Shown: positions 1-6,669 of the stretch, piece after piece
Position numbering within the stretch: position 1 is the stretch's first letter
Layout: each line of letters begins with the position of its first letter
Source of the DNA: Defluviitaleaceae bacterium
GTDB lineage: Bacteria; Bacillota; Clostridia; Lachnospirales; WQUN01
Direction of reading: 5' to 3'
Assembly: GCA_009782245.1 (NCBI GenBank)
Contig: WRKK01000345.1
Location: 1 to 19,182 of the forward strand
DNA: 19,182 bases
Program-made: the position numbers and the translations under genes
Notes under the pieces: model-generated
Seen by the model: only the letters and a program-made list of their open reading frames with translations
The model's database searches: none
Told to the model about the DNA's origin: nothing

Positions 1-422
1 AGCCATAAGGGCAACAAAACAAACAACAAAACGGCTATAGCTATAGCAATTACTACGCTTATTTGAATAAGAATATCGTTAAATTTATCGCCCAGTTTAT
101 TTTGCAGGAACTGTTCAAAGCGAGATGTAGTTTCTTCAGGTTCGCCGTCTGTTGCTATTTCTGCCGATTCTGTTAGGGTTTTCATGCCAAGGGCAAGCGA
201 ACTGCCAAAGGCGTAAATTCCTCTAATTATGGGCAATTTTAGCAGCCGATTTTTTTTTGTATTGATAGGGTGCGTAACTACGGCAATTTCGCCGTTTGGT
301 TTGCGGACAGCCATAGAATAAAACTGTTTTCCGCGCATCATAACGCCCTCCATAACGGCTTGTCCGCCGTAAAAATGCGGCTCGTCCGCTGGGTTATTAT
401 CGGCACTAATTATCTTGATCAC
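1..422 (-). CDS. DUF1385 family membrane protein (YqhQ-like), C-terminus outside window
   Basis: Partial gene running off the left edge; about 140 residues are visible. The N-terminal part carries the family signature YGGQAVMEGVMMRG (residues 18-31), followed by a short beta-rich stretch and KLPIIRGIYAF. A first hydrophobic segment (VVIAIAIAVLLFVLLPLWL) begins just before the window edge, as expected for this multi-pass membrane family. The biochemical role of DUF1385 proteins is not known to me. The start is uncertain: a GTG at 422-420 overlaps the last 17 nt of the upstream bactofilin gene, a TTG lies two codons earlier, and neither has a strong ribosome site, so translation is probably coupled to the bactofilin gene. 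The family assignment is firm; the start is not. Confidence 0.8.
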   Translation of the reverse strand, partial: MIKIISADNNPADEPHFYGGQAVMEGVMMRGKQFYSMAVRKPNGEIAVVTHPINTKKNRLLKLPIIRGIYAFGSSLALGMKTLTESAEIATDGEPEETTSRFEQFLQNKLGDKFNDILIQISVVIAIAIAVLLFVLLPLW

Positions 423-873
423 GTTTATCAACTATTTCTAAAGATTTATCCAAGTAGGATTTATCATCGCCGCTGGTGCTTGTGGCGATTAATGGCTGTT
501 TATCGGCACTAATCATGGGCAGTTCGCCAACTTGATAGCGGCCGTTAAGTTGGCCGCCCTCGTCAACTATAATAGAATTAGTTTTAATATCGCCGTTAAT
601 ACGGGCAGTAGAGGAGACGTGCAAAGTGCCGTCGCATTCAATGTTGCCGCGCACCAGCCCCGCCAGTATGATATATTTCGCCTTAATTGTGCCTTCGATG
701 CTACCCGTTTCGCCTAAAATCAAGCTACCGTCCAGTTTTACATCTCCCAAAAAAACGCCGTCTATACGCACGGATTCTTTGCCCGTAAGTACAGCTGCCT
801 CCAAAGTAATGCCTTTTCCAATAACTGTGCCAGGTACTTCAACTTGCGGTATAACTGCTTTTTTTCCAAACAT
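406..873 (-). CDS. Bactofilin (polymer-forming cytoskeletal protein)
   Basis: This 155-residue protein has the short hydrophilic ends and central right-handed beta-helix of bactofilins. From about residue 25 to 115 there are repeated strands with regular glycines (VRIDGVFLGDVKLDGSLILG, GTIKAKYIILAGLVRGNIEC). The C-terminal tail is charged and probably disordered. Bactofilins polymerise without nucleotides and usually act at the membrane as scaffolds for cell-wall or shape functions. The ATG is preceded by AGGAAAGG and by a strong promoter about 55 nt upstream. The 3' end overlaps the DUF1385 gene, so the two form an operon. Size and motif content are normal for the family. Confidence 0.9.
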   Translation of the reverse strand: MFGKKAVIPQVEVPGTVIGKGITLEAAVLTGKESVRIDGVFLGDVKLDGSLILGETGSIEGTIKAKYIILAGLVRGNIECDGTLHVSSTARINGDIKTNSIIVDEGGQLNGRYQVGELPMISADKQPLIATSTSGDDKSYLDKSLEIVDKRDQDN

Positions 874-926
874 TTGTTTTTTTCCTTTCCTCTTTGGTTT
901 GTGCTAAAATTTTGGTTTGTGTTAAA

Positions 927-955
927 ATTATAGCACATTCACATAAATTTGACAA
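927..955 (-). promoter_or_regulatory. Sigma-A-type promoter of the bactofilin operon
   Basis: On the minus strand TTGTCA (955-950) is followed after exactly 17 nt by a perfect TATAAT (932-927). It lies about 55 nt upstream of the bactofilin ATG and just downstream of the tRNA gene. A TG directly before the -10 region is not present. Confidence 0.75.
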
Positions 956-1000
956 ATTTGCAAATAAACATTATAATCTAATTCGTGAAACTCGTGAAAC

Positions 1001-1087
1001 GGAGATGAAGGGATTCGAACCCTTGAGCCGCTTTCGCGACCGAACGATTTCGAGTCGTTTCCGTTATGACCACTTCGGTACATCTCC
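1001..1087 (-). tRNA. tRNA-Ser (anticodon CGA)
   Basis: The 87-nt minus-strand sequence folds as a class II tRNA. The acceptor stem is GGAGATG/CATCTCC. The anticodon stem AACGA/TCGTT encloses CTCGAAA, so the anticodon is CGA and reads UCG codons. There is a long variable arm around CGGTCGCGAAAGCGGC and a TpsiC arm with GGTTCGAATCC. The 3' CCA is not encoded. The long variable arm and anticodon agree on serine. Confidence 0.95.
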
Positions 1088-1095
1088 ATATTTAT

Positions 1096-1125
1096 ATTGT
1101 ATCACAGGTGTATAAAAAAATGCAA
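1096..1125 (-). promoter_or_regulatory. Promoter of tRNA-Ser
   Basis: On the minus strand TTGCAT (1125-1120), an 18-nt spacer and TACAAT (1101-1096) end 8 nt before the mature tRNA 5' end. That spacing fits a -35/-10 pair with a very short 5' leader. Confidence 0.6.
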
Positions 1126-1196
1126 GGGTTATAAAAAAAATATTCAACAAAATTTTTACAAAAATATTGCCAATATTTTCACTGGAGGTATAAAAA

Positions 1197-1847
1197 TTGA
1201 ACAGATTAATATTATTTGACCTAGACGGCACATTAATAGACCCGCACGAATCCATAACAAAGGGCGTTCAGCACACATTGTCAACCGTAGGAATCCACGT
1301 AGAAGACCGCAATCAGCTAAATTGCTTTATTGGGCCGCCAATGCGGGAATCTTTGCGGGAATTTTACGGCTTTACCGACCACGACCAAATTGAACAGATG
1401 TACAAAACCTACCTAGAATATTTTGCGATAAACGGAATCCAGCAAAATGTTTTGTACCCAAACGTAAAAGAAACGTTGACAGAATTGCAAAATTGCGGTT
1501 TTACGCTTGTTGTCGCTACTTCTAAGCTAATGAAAAGTGCAATCAACATTGCAAAATACCTGCAAATACACGATTTTTTTGAAGCCATTATCGGTTGCGA
1601 GCCAGACGGCTCTCGTAGCCGCAAAAGCGACATTATCAACTACATACTGGCAAAATTTGACCCCCAAAAACAACTTTCGCCAACAATAATCGGCGACCGC
1701 AAATACGACATAATCGGTGCAAAAGAATCGGGCATTGCATCAATAGGCGTTACATGGGGCTACGGCACACGTGCCGAACTACAGGAGCACAAAGCAGACC
1801 ACATAGTAGACTCTTTTGCGGAATTGGTGCAACTGCTGAAAACCTAA
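1197..1847 (+). CDS. HAD-superfamily phosphatase (phosphoglycolate phosphatase-like)
   Basis: 216 residues. HAD motif I is FDLDGT (residues 7-12, nucleophile D8 and acid D10). Motif II is the ATS at about 107-109, a lysine (K143) supplies motif III, and motif IV is GDRKYD (166-171). The helical cap between residues 15 and 85 marks subclass IA, the group that includes Gph and PpaX. The sequence shows a Mg-dependent phosphomonoesterase of the cytoplasm but not its substrate. The start is TTG at 1197, because GGAGG lies 8 nt upstream (1184-1188) and no ATG fits. An AAAATATT/AATATTTT inverted repeat (1161-1179) sits just before the ribosome site. The gene is divergent from the tRNA. Confidence 0.85.
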   Translation: MNRLILFDLDGTLIDPHESITKGVQHTLSTVGIHVEDRNQLNCFIGPPMRESLREFYGFTDHDQIEQMYKTYLEYFAINGIQQNVLYPNVKETLTELQNCGFTLVVATSKLMKSAINIAKYLQIHDFFEAIIGCEPDGSRSRKSDIINYILAKFDPQKQLSPTIIGDRKYDIIGAKESGIASIGVTWGYGTRAELQEHKADHIVDSFAELVQLLKT

Positions 1848-1851
1848 AACC

Positions 1852-1915
1852 GTGGGGCTCTGCCCCACACCCCGCAAGGGAACGCGTCCCCTTGACCCCG
1901 CTAAAATTTTTAATG
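1852..1915. repeat. GC-rich intergenic repeat, copy 1 (GGGGCTCTGCCCC...CTTGACCCC)
   Basis: Directly after the HAD gene there is a hairpin, GTGGGGCTCTGCCCCAC. It is followed by ACCCCGCAAGGG, a variable centre, CCCCTTGACCCCG, then AAAATTTTTAA. The same unit recurs at 17260-17340. The GC content differs sharply from the surroundings, and there is no T-run for a classical terminator. It is best read as a dispersed palindromic repeat of the kind common between clostridial genes. Confidence 0.7.
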
Positions 1916-2022
1916 GGTTTTTGGTGTTAAGTTGGGGATATGTTGGTTAAGTTTGCGGTGGTCATATGGGGGGGGGACGGAACGGGCGACCGTCCCCTGC
2001 CCGTCCCATCTGTTTCACGTAG

Positions 2023-2071
2023 GGGCGGATAATATCCGCCCGCAAGTCGTAATTTTGCGGATATTATCCGC
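2023..2071. repeat. Pair of palindromes GCGGATAATATCCGC, mutually inverted
   Basis: GGGCGGATAATATCCGCCC (2023-2041) is palindromic around its central A. GCGGATATTATCCGC (2057-2071) is palindromic too and is the reverse complement of the core of the first. The RNA could form two small hairpins or one 15-bp stem. The pair lies 31 nt before the lipoprotein start, next to other GC-rich repeat sequence (1960-2010). It could be a small non-autonomous repeat element or a leader structure. Confidence 0.6.
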
Positions 2072-2101
2072 TGTTACAAAACGAAAAGGAGAATACATTC
2101 A

Positions 2102-2899
2102 ATGAACAAAAAAAATTTTTTAGCAATTATTTTGGGAACGGCGATATTTTCGCTGATTTTTACGGCTTGTGGGCAAGATGAGCAAGATAACAGGGCTTAT
2201 GAATTGTATTCGCAAGCGGCGGCGGCTTTTAGGCAGGTGGATTCTGTTTTGACGGATTCTGCGATAATGTCTATAATACGGGTAATTGGCGGCGATTTGG
2301 ACGGCGAACAGCTGGAATTATTGTCAACTAGCAATGTTGCACAAATTATCAACAGCCCAACGGATATATATATGCGAATAGAACTGACTACTTCGCTGGA
2401 CGGCGTGGCAATTCCTATGGTTTCGTATTTTCGCAACGGGATATATTATGTTGACATACAGGGCGAACAATTTAGTATGCCAATCGCTTTAGAGGACGTG
2501 TTAGTGCAGACTAACGCCACTATTTTAGAGTTTCCGCAAAGTGCAATTATCAACCAACTAGCCCGAGAAACCGCCAGCGGTGCAGAACTTTCCTTTACCC
2601 TAAACGGTTCACAACTCACAAACCTTGTAGATACAGTAGCGGACGGTATTCTTGCCCTGTTTGGCGGCACGCTACAAAACGCCGACATTTCGCCAAGCAA
2701 CATAGAGGCCACAATCAGCATAGACGAAAGCCAAATACCAATATTTACAGCAATTACCCTACAAATGACAATAGACTACGAAAGCATTACATTTTTGGTT
2801 GACATAACAGCCTTTATAGAAATTTTGCAAGTTGGCAACGTAGAGTTCGAGTTTCCAAGCGAACTGGCGAATTTTCCGCAGTTGGATTTTGGGTTGTAA
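2102..2899 (+). CDS. Putative lipoprotein of unknown function
   Basis: 265 residues. The N-terminus MNKKNF, the hydrophobic run LAIILGTAIFSLIF and the lipobox FTAC (Cys23) show a lipoprotein exported and anchored outside the membrane. The mature part is acidic and rich in alternating strands. Its overall pattern (VDSVLTD, IYMRIELTTSLDGV, ISIDESQIPIFTAITLQMTID) resembles the LolA/LppX-like beta-sandwich lipoproteins of Firmicutes, such as DUF6612, but I cannot assign a family with certainty. AAAAGGAG lies 10 nt before the ATG. The gene stands alone, preceded by palindromic repeats and followed by the small minus-strand gene group. Its ligand is unknown. Confidence 0.8.
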   Translation: MNKKNFLAIILGTAIFSLIFTACGQDEQDNRAYELYSQAAAAFRQVDSVLTDSAIMSIIRVIGGDLDGEQLELLSTSNVAQIINSPTDIYMRIELTTSLDGVAIPMVSYFRNGIYYVDIQGEQFSMPIALEDVLVQTNATILEFPQSAIINQLARETASGAELSFTLNGSQLTNLVDTVADGILALFGGTLQNADISPSNIEATISIDESQIPIFTAITLQMTIDYESITFLVDITAFIEILQVGNVEFEFPSELANFPQLDFGL

Positions 2900-2997
2900 C
2901 CCCGCTTGCCCGTCCCAAACTTAATCAACCGCCAAACCCAAGCACGGTCTGTGTTGTGCGTTTGGGCATATTGCGTTATGGTTAAATGTTCGTTCAT
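2776..2997 (-). pseudogene. Remnant of a helix-turn-helix protein gene
   Basis: The ATG at 2997 is preceded by AGGAAG at good spacing. The first 28 residues, MNEHLTITQYAQTHNTDRAW plus VWRLIKFG, look like the start of a small MerR/excisionase-like helix-turn-helix protein. After that the frame runs into GC-rich repeat sequence and then into the antisense strand of the lipoprotein gene, where no protein pattern remains. I read it as a gene truncated at about position 2910. It sits two nucleotides below the 53-codon gene, so it was probably the third cistron of this small operon. Confidence 0.45.
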
Positions 2998-3001
2998 AGG
3001 T

Positions 3002-3163
3002 TTATTCTTCCTGTGGAAATTTAGTATTTTGCAGTTCTTTTAGTGCTTTTAATCGTGCATAGGCTTTTTTTCGCCGTGCATAAGCAATTATATATAGCAC
3101 AAAATGAACAATTATAGCGATAAGTAAGCATAGCATGACTATTGTATATATTGTGTTTAGCAT
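3002..3163 (-). CDS. Small single-pass membrane protein (53 aa)
   Basis: The product begins MLNTIYTIVMLCLLIAIIVH and continues FVLYIIAYARRKKAYARLKALKELQNTKFPQEE. One long hydrophobic helix (residues 4-27) is followed by a basic ARRKK stop-transfer signal and a charged helical tail. No clear Shine-Dalgarno sequence precedes the ATG, which lowers confidence. It lies between the 85-residue coiled-coil gene and the helix-turn-helix remnant, in the same direction. Size and order suggest a prophage or small-mobile-element remnant. Function unknown. Confidence 0.45.
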   Translation of the reverse strand: MLNTIYTIVMLCLLIAIIVHFVLYIIAYARRKKAYARLKALKELQNTKFPQEE

Positions 3164-3181
3164 GATGTTTAATAGATTGGT

Positions 3182-3209
3182 TAAAAGGGGATTTCTCCCC
3201 CCTTTTTTT
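3182..3209. terminator. Bidirectional terminator-like hairpin
   Basis: AAAAGGGG and CCCCTTTT form a stem around ATTTCTCC, followed on the plus strand by a run of eight T. It can end plus-strand transcription from the lipoprotein gene. Read the other way, it lies just after the stop of the 85-residue gene, with TTTTAA behind the stem. Confidence 0.6.
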
Positions 3210-3211
3210 TG

Positions 3212-3469
3212 TTAGCGTTTGTTTTTCGGTTTTTGTTTTGGCGGTTTTGGTGTTTTTGATACTTTTTCTGTGTTGCTTGTTTCTTTTAATTGTAACTCTT
3301 TCAGCTTGATGTCTAGTTCTGCTTTTTTTGATTCTAAATTTGCCTTTCTGGTTTCCGCATTTTCCCTTTTTACCCTTGCTCTTATGTATACAAGTCCGCC
3401 TATTGCACCGCCTAATGCTACAACTGGCTGTATAAATTTATTCAACGCTATTTCTAACCATTCTATCAA
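3212..3469 (-). CDS. Small membrane-anchored coiled-coil protein (85 aa)
   Basis: The start is set at TTG 3469 because a strong GGAGGTGG lies 7 nt upstream. An ATG 20 codons earlier lies in the promoter -35 region and would not be transcribed. The protein begins MIEWLEIALNKF. It has a glycine-rich hydrophobic segment at about 10-29 (ALGGAIGGLVYI), a charged coiled coil at 30-64 (RKANLESKKAELDIKLKELQ) and a lysine/proline-rich tail (KTPKPPKQKPKNKR). The layout is like small phage holin-type or membrane-tether proteins, but I do not recognise the family. It has its own promoter with a palindromic operator candidate. Confidence 0.6.
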   Translation of the reverse strand: MIEWLEIALNKFIQPVVALGGAIGGLVYIRARVKRENAETRKANLESKKAELDIKLKELQLKETSNTEKVSKTPKPPKQKPKNKR

Positions 3470-3500
3470 TTTGCCACCTCCTTTCCAACTTTCTAATTTA

Positions 3501-3529
3501 ATTATAACAATAATTATTGTTATTGCCAA
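3501..3529 (-). promoter_or_regulatory. Promoter with a perfect 20-bp palindrome in the spacer
   Basis: On the minus strand TTGGCA (3529-3524), a 17-nt spacer and TATAAT (3506-3501) form a near-consensus promoter 32 nt before the TTG start of the 85-residue gene. ATAACAATAATTATTGTTAT (3504-3523) is a perfect palindrome. It fills the spacer and overlaps the -10 box, which is where a dimeric repressor would block RNA polymerase. Confidence 0.7.
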
Positions 3530-3533
3530 TACC

Positions 3534-3582
3534 TTTGAAAATTTTTTGAGTGCCGTGTTTTGATACTCAAAAAGTTTTCAAA
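3534..3582. repeat. Long AT-rich inverted repeat
   Basis: TTTGAAAATTTTTTGAGT (3534-3551) pairs with ACTCAAAAAGTTTTCAAA (3565-3582) over 18 positions, with one G-T pair and a 13-nt loop. It lies between the two divergent promoters. It could separate the two transcription units or be a binding site. No gene is present here. Confidence 0.55.
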
Positions 3583-3601
3583 AAATTTATTTATTTAATA
3601 A

Positions 3602-3630
3602 TTGCACTATTTATTTTTTTAGTGTATACT
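3602..3630 (+). promoter_or_regulatory. Promoter of the CNNM/CorC-type gene
   Basis: TTGCAC (3602-3607), a 17-nt spacer and TATACT (3625-3630) lie about 105 nt before the ATG. The leader contains a small AAGGC/GCCTT hairpin. I looked for an M-box-like magnesium riboswitch and did not find one. Confidence 0.55.
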
Positions 3631-3736
3631 TGTTAGTGTAGCAAAACTTGCAATACATTGTTACAAAATAACGTCAATTTTAAGGCTTGCCTTACAGGCG
3701 TTAAATAGCTATGCAATAGCAATAGAGGGGAATTAT

Positions 3737-5080
3737 ATGGATCCTGACAGTTTATTTAGTATTTTTGTTGTTACCTCGATGATAATTCTTGGGACTTATT
3801 TTTCTGCTACCGAAACAGCTTTTTCTGCTCTTAACCGTGTCCGCATAAAAACGTTAGCCGACGAAAACCCCAAAAAAGCCGGCCGTACCGCTCTTGTTTT
3901 GCGTTTGCACGATAACTTTGATAAGTTGCTTTCCACTTTGCTTGTGCTTAATAATGTGGTTACGCTGGTTGCCGCCGCTATTTCTACGCTACTGTTTGTT
4001 CGCTATTTCGGCGATATAGGCGCTACAATGTCAACCGTTATACTTACCGTTATTATCGTGTTTTTTGGCGATATTACACCAAAAAGCCTTGCCAAAGAAT
4101 CACCCGAAAAGGTGGCTATGGCTTGTGCGCCGTTGCTTGTGTTTTTTGTGTTTATCACAACGCCCGTCAGCTTTCTGTTCGCTAAATGGAAAATTGTTTT
4201 GGGTAAAATTTTCAAAACATCTGAAACAGAGGACACTATGACGGAAGAAGAGCTGTACTCCTATGTGGAAGTTGCCCACAATGACGGCGTTATTGACGAG
4301 GGCGGCAAGCAATTATTGGATAACGCTATAGAATTTACCGAACTAAAGGCAATCGATATTCTAACGCCCCGCACCGAAGTTGTTGCAATAGCCGATACCG
4401 CCACAGACGAAGAACTAGCCAAATTGTTCTACGAAACGGAATACTCGCGGCTGCCAGTGTATAGCGACTCCATCGATAACATCATTGCAATAGTAAATAT
4501 GCGCGATTTCTTTAAGTACACCGTTACAAAAGAAAAACCGCTAAAAAATATCTACATAGAGCCGCTGTTTGTAGCACCGTCCGCCAAAATAAGCGATTTG
4601 TTCAAAATGCTGCAAACAAAAAAAATCCACTTTGCTGTGGTAACTGACGAATATGGCGGAACAGCTGGCATCGTTACAATGGAAGATATTTTAGAAGAAC
4701 TAGTAGGCGATATTTGGGACGAAAGCGACGAAATTATAATAGAATTTGAACGAATACAAACCGAACCCGCCGAACCCGCCGAATCAACCGAAAAAGGCGA
4801 ACAAAAGCACAAAGTTCTATGCTCCGCCTACTTAAAAGATATGTTTGCCTATTTTGACCTATCAGTAGATTTAGCCTCCGAGGCAACCAGCGTTAGCGGC
4901 TGGATTATGGACAAACTGGAAAAAGTACCCGACGAGGGCGATACCTTTACTTTTGAAAATTTAACCGTAGAAGTAAGCAAAACCGAACATCGCCGCGCCA
5001 TAGAATGTATTATTACCGTAAAAACCCAACCATCAGAAAACCCCGAAACCACCGATATATCCGAACTAGCAGAAAACTAG
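3737..5080 (+). CDS. CNNM/CorC (HlyC) family membrane protein, DUF21 plus CBS pair
   Basis: 447 residues. The DUF21/CNNM membrane domain covers about 1-155, with several helices and the signatures FSATETAFSALNR (23-35) and GDITPKSLAKESP. A CBS pair follows at roughly 205-325, including ILTPRTEVVAI and DEYGGTAGIVTMEDILEELVG. The C-terminal CorC_HlyC domain is at about 350-430. Members transport or sense Mg2+ or other divalent cations; older annotations call them hemolysins. The linker between the CBS pair and the last domain holds a small AEPAEPAES repeat. AGAGGGG precedes the ATG. The gene reads in the same direction as the ftsQ-ftsZ group 140 nt downstream, but no functional link is evident. 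Confidence 0.9.
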   Translation: MDPDSLFSIFVVTSMIILGTYFSATETAFSALNRVRIKTLADENPKKAGRTALVLRLHDNFDKLLSTLLVLNNVVTLVAAAISTLLFVRYFGDIGATMSTVILTVIIVFFGDITPKSLAKESPEKVAMACAPLLVFFVFITTPVSFLFAKWKIVLGKIFKTSETEDTMTEEELYSYVEVAHNDGVIDEGGKQLLDNAIEFTELKAIDILTPRTEVVAIADTATDEELAKLFYETEYSRLPVYSDSIDNIIAIVNMRDFFKYTVTKEKPLKNIYIEPLFVAPSAKISDLFKMLQTKKIHFAVVTDEYGGTAGIVTMEDILEELVGDIWDESDEIIIEFERIQTEPAEPAESTEKGEQKHKVLCSAYLKDMFAYFDLSVDLASEATSVSGWIMDKLEKVPDEGDTFTFENLTVEVSKTEHRRAIECIITVKTQPSENPETTDISELAEN

Positions 5081-5128
5081 CAGAAAATCAAAAGAAAATT
5101 AAACGGAGGATAACCTCAAAATTATAAC

Positions 5129-5219
5129 AAGGAGGTGAAAACCGTTGTTGTATTCTGTTCACATGAATGGTATAATGTACGCTATACCATAAAATGAACT
5201 GCCAACAACGGCTAACTTG
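5129..5219 (+). promoter_or_regulatory. Shine-Dalgarno, long hairpin and TTG start: possible hairpin-bridged initiation site
   Basis: A full AAGGAGGTG (5129-5137) is followed by AAAA and then by a nested hairpin. CCGTTGTTG (5142-5150) pairs with CAACAACGG (5203-5211), GTTCA (5157) with TGAAC (5195), and ATGGTATA (5167) with TATACCAT (5183). CTAAC and the TTG of the next gene come directly after. If the hairpin folds, only 9 nt separate the Shine-Dalgarno from this TTG. Unfolded, the same Shine-Dalgarno would serve a TTG at 5145 that opens a 15-codon peptide ending at TAA 5190-5192, in the same frame as the gene. Confidence 0.6.
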
Positions 5220-5816
5220 ATTACCGAAACAAAGCTAAATAATGGTGTAACACCCGCCGAGCCGCCAAACCAAAATCAAAATAATCAAAGCAAGCAAAAT
5301 CAACAAGAACAAGCAAAAACACAAGCAAACGAGCAAAATAACGAGCAAAATAACGAAAAAGAACAAGAATCGCTTAATATTATTGGCGATATGGCGGAAA
5401 AAATCAAAAATAACGTTAAACAACAGCCCACTCGCTTTTCGTGGAAATTAAAGTTTCCCAAGGATATTGAAGTGGCGACTATCCCCGAAACGGCTGTTAT
5501 GTTGCTAAACCGCAACCTAAAACGCCTCCGTTGTGAATTTACGAATATCTCCGCCGAAAACGCAATACTAATTTCGCCGCACTCGCCCTACAAAACTAAC
5601 CGTGAATACTTCTTTTGGGCTAAATACAACACCAAAGAAATTTGTGTGGCGTTTGTGTTATCCGAAAATAACACAATGCAAACGTTTGACAGAAAAACTT
5701 CAATGGAAAAATTAAACGTTCGCCACCAAAAAGTGGCAGAAAAATTAGCCACTGAACAACCCGCCGCACAACCCGCCGCACAGCCCACCGAGCAACCCGA
5801 AAAAGCCAAAAAGTAG
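5217..5816 (+). CDS. Unknown Q/N-rich protein in the ftsQ-ftsZ cluster
   Basis: 199 residues from TTG 5217. The first 55 residues are disordered and rich in Gln, Asn, Lys and Glu (NQNQNNQSKQNQQEQAKTQ). A compact middle part (about 65-175: RFSWKLKFPKDIEVATIPET, AVMLLNRNLKRLRCEF, NREYFFWAKYNTKEICVAFV) looks like a small alpha/beta domain. The C-terminus is a QPAAQPAAQPTEQP repeat. There is no signal peptide or membrane segment, so it should be cytoplasmic. I do not recognise the family. It ends 2 nt before ftsQ, so the two are co-translated and a role near the divisome or cell wall is possible. The start is unusual: no Shine-Dalgarno is adjacent, but one lies across a hairpin. Confidence 0.7.
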   Translation: MITETKLNNGVTPAEPPNQNQNNQSKQNQQEQAKTQANEQNNEQNNEKEQESLNIIGDMAEKIKNNVKQQPTRFSWKLKFPKDIEVATIPETAVMLLNRNLKRLRCEFTNISAENAILISPHSPYKTNREYFFWAKYNTKEICVAFVLSENNTMQTFDRKTSMEKLNVRHQKVAEKLATEQPAAQPAAQPTEQPEKAKK

Positions 5817-5818
5817 CC

Positions 5819-6574
5819 ATGAAATCAAAATTTGACCCAAATTTTAAGCCGAAATCTAAGCCAAAATCTAAACGAAACGTTGCACTTGCCGCCACCATTT
5901 TTGCCGTTGTTTTTTCTATGTTATCGCCATTTTTCTACATGACAGACATCACTGTAACGGGCAACTTGCAAATTGAAACCGCCGAAATTTTACAACGTGC
6001 TGGACTAACCGAAAATACTAATATATTCCTGTTTAACCCAATGCGCGCCCGTAGTGCCATAATGGAAAACTTTTTTATTGACCAAGTTGCTTTTACACGC
6101 AGCTTGCCTGGCACAATGGAAATTGCCATACAAGAACGCTTTTTAAGCGGCTATATAGAATATATCGGCGGAATATTCGTGTTTATAGACGAAAACGGCA
6201 GAGCGATAGAAACCCGCTCGTATATGCCCGATGAACTGCCCATTATTATTGGCTTGCGTTTTTCGCAAATGCACCTTGGTCAGTTTTTAGAGGTGGAAAA
6301 CCCCGAGGCGTTTAACACGGTTGTCATTTACTCGCAACTGCTGAACCGCCACCAACTAACCGATACCGTGCAACAAATAGATGTATCAGACCCAACTAAC
6401 GTAAGGCTACGCATATACAACATAGAGGTTCAGTTGGGCGACACCACCAACGCAAACGATAAAATTTTAACGTTGCGCGAAATTATAAACGAATGGCCCA
6501 TGATACGTGAAGTCCGTGGCTTTTTGGATATTCAGCAAATTGGCACACAGTACATCTTTAGAAGTTTAACCTAA
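5819..6574 (+). CDS. ftsQ: Cell division protein FtsQ/DivIB
   Basis: 251 residues. A short, very basic cytoplasmic tail (KPKSKPKSKR) is followed by one membrane helix (about 20-41) and an external POTRA domain (TDITVTGNLQIETAEILQRAGL, about 42-110). A beta domain follows, including the conserved pattern around SGYIEYIGGIFVFIDENGRAI (about 114-134). FtsQ/DivIB bridges early and late divisome proteins at the septum. The ATG lies 2 nt after the stop of the Q/N-rich gene, so translation is coupled. Its place just before ftsZ supports the call. The family is poorly conserved, so the assignment rests on architecture and context. Confidence 0.8.
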   Translation: MKSKFDPNFKPKSKPKSKRNVALAATIFAVVFSMLSPFFYMTDITVTGNLQIETAEILQRAGLTENTNIFLFNPMRARSAIMENFFIDQVAFTRSLPGTMEIAIQERFLSGYIEYIGGIFVFIDENGRAIETRSYMPDELPIIIGLRFSQMHLGQFLEVENPEAFNTVVIYSQLLNRHQLTDTVQQIDVSDPTNVRLRIYNIEVQLGDTTNANDKILTLREIINEWPMIREVRGFLDIQQIGTQYIFRSLT

Positions 6575-6640
6575 TATGATTGCCTTATTATTGCATAAAA
6601 AAAACCACAATAAATTTACAAAAAAAATCACAAAAAAAAC

Positions 6641-6669
6641 TTGATTTTTAGTAAAATTAGCTGTATCAT
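6641..6669 (+). promoter_or_regulatory. Promoter of ftsZ, with a palindrome in the leader
   Basis: TTGATT (6641-6646), a 17-nt spacer and TATCAT (6664-6669) precede ftsZ by about 180 nt. The rest of the AT-rich 6575-6847 interval holds no gene. A 17-bp palindrome, AAAGTTTA-T-TAAACTTT (6716-6732), lies in the predicted leader and could be a binding site or a small hairpin. Confidence 0.45.

Noticed and set aside
3219..3563. 114-codon plus-strand frame opposite the 85-aa gene
   Set aside because: It runs through the promoter and palindrome of the minus-strand gene and has no start signal of its own.
3637..3736. Magnesium (M-box or ykoK) riboswitch before the CNNM/CorC-type gene
   Set aside because: The leader is only about 100 nt and shows none of the conserved M-box helices, only a 5-bp hairpin.
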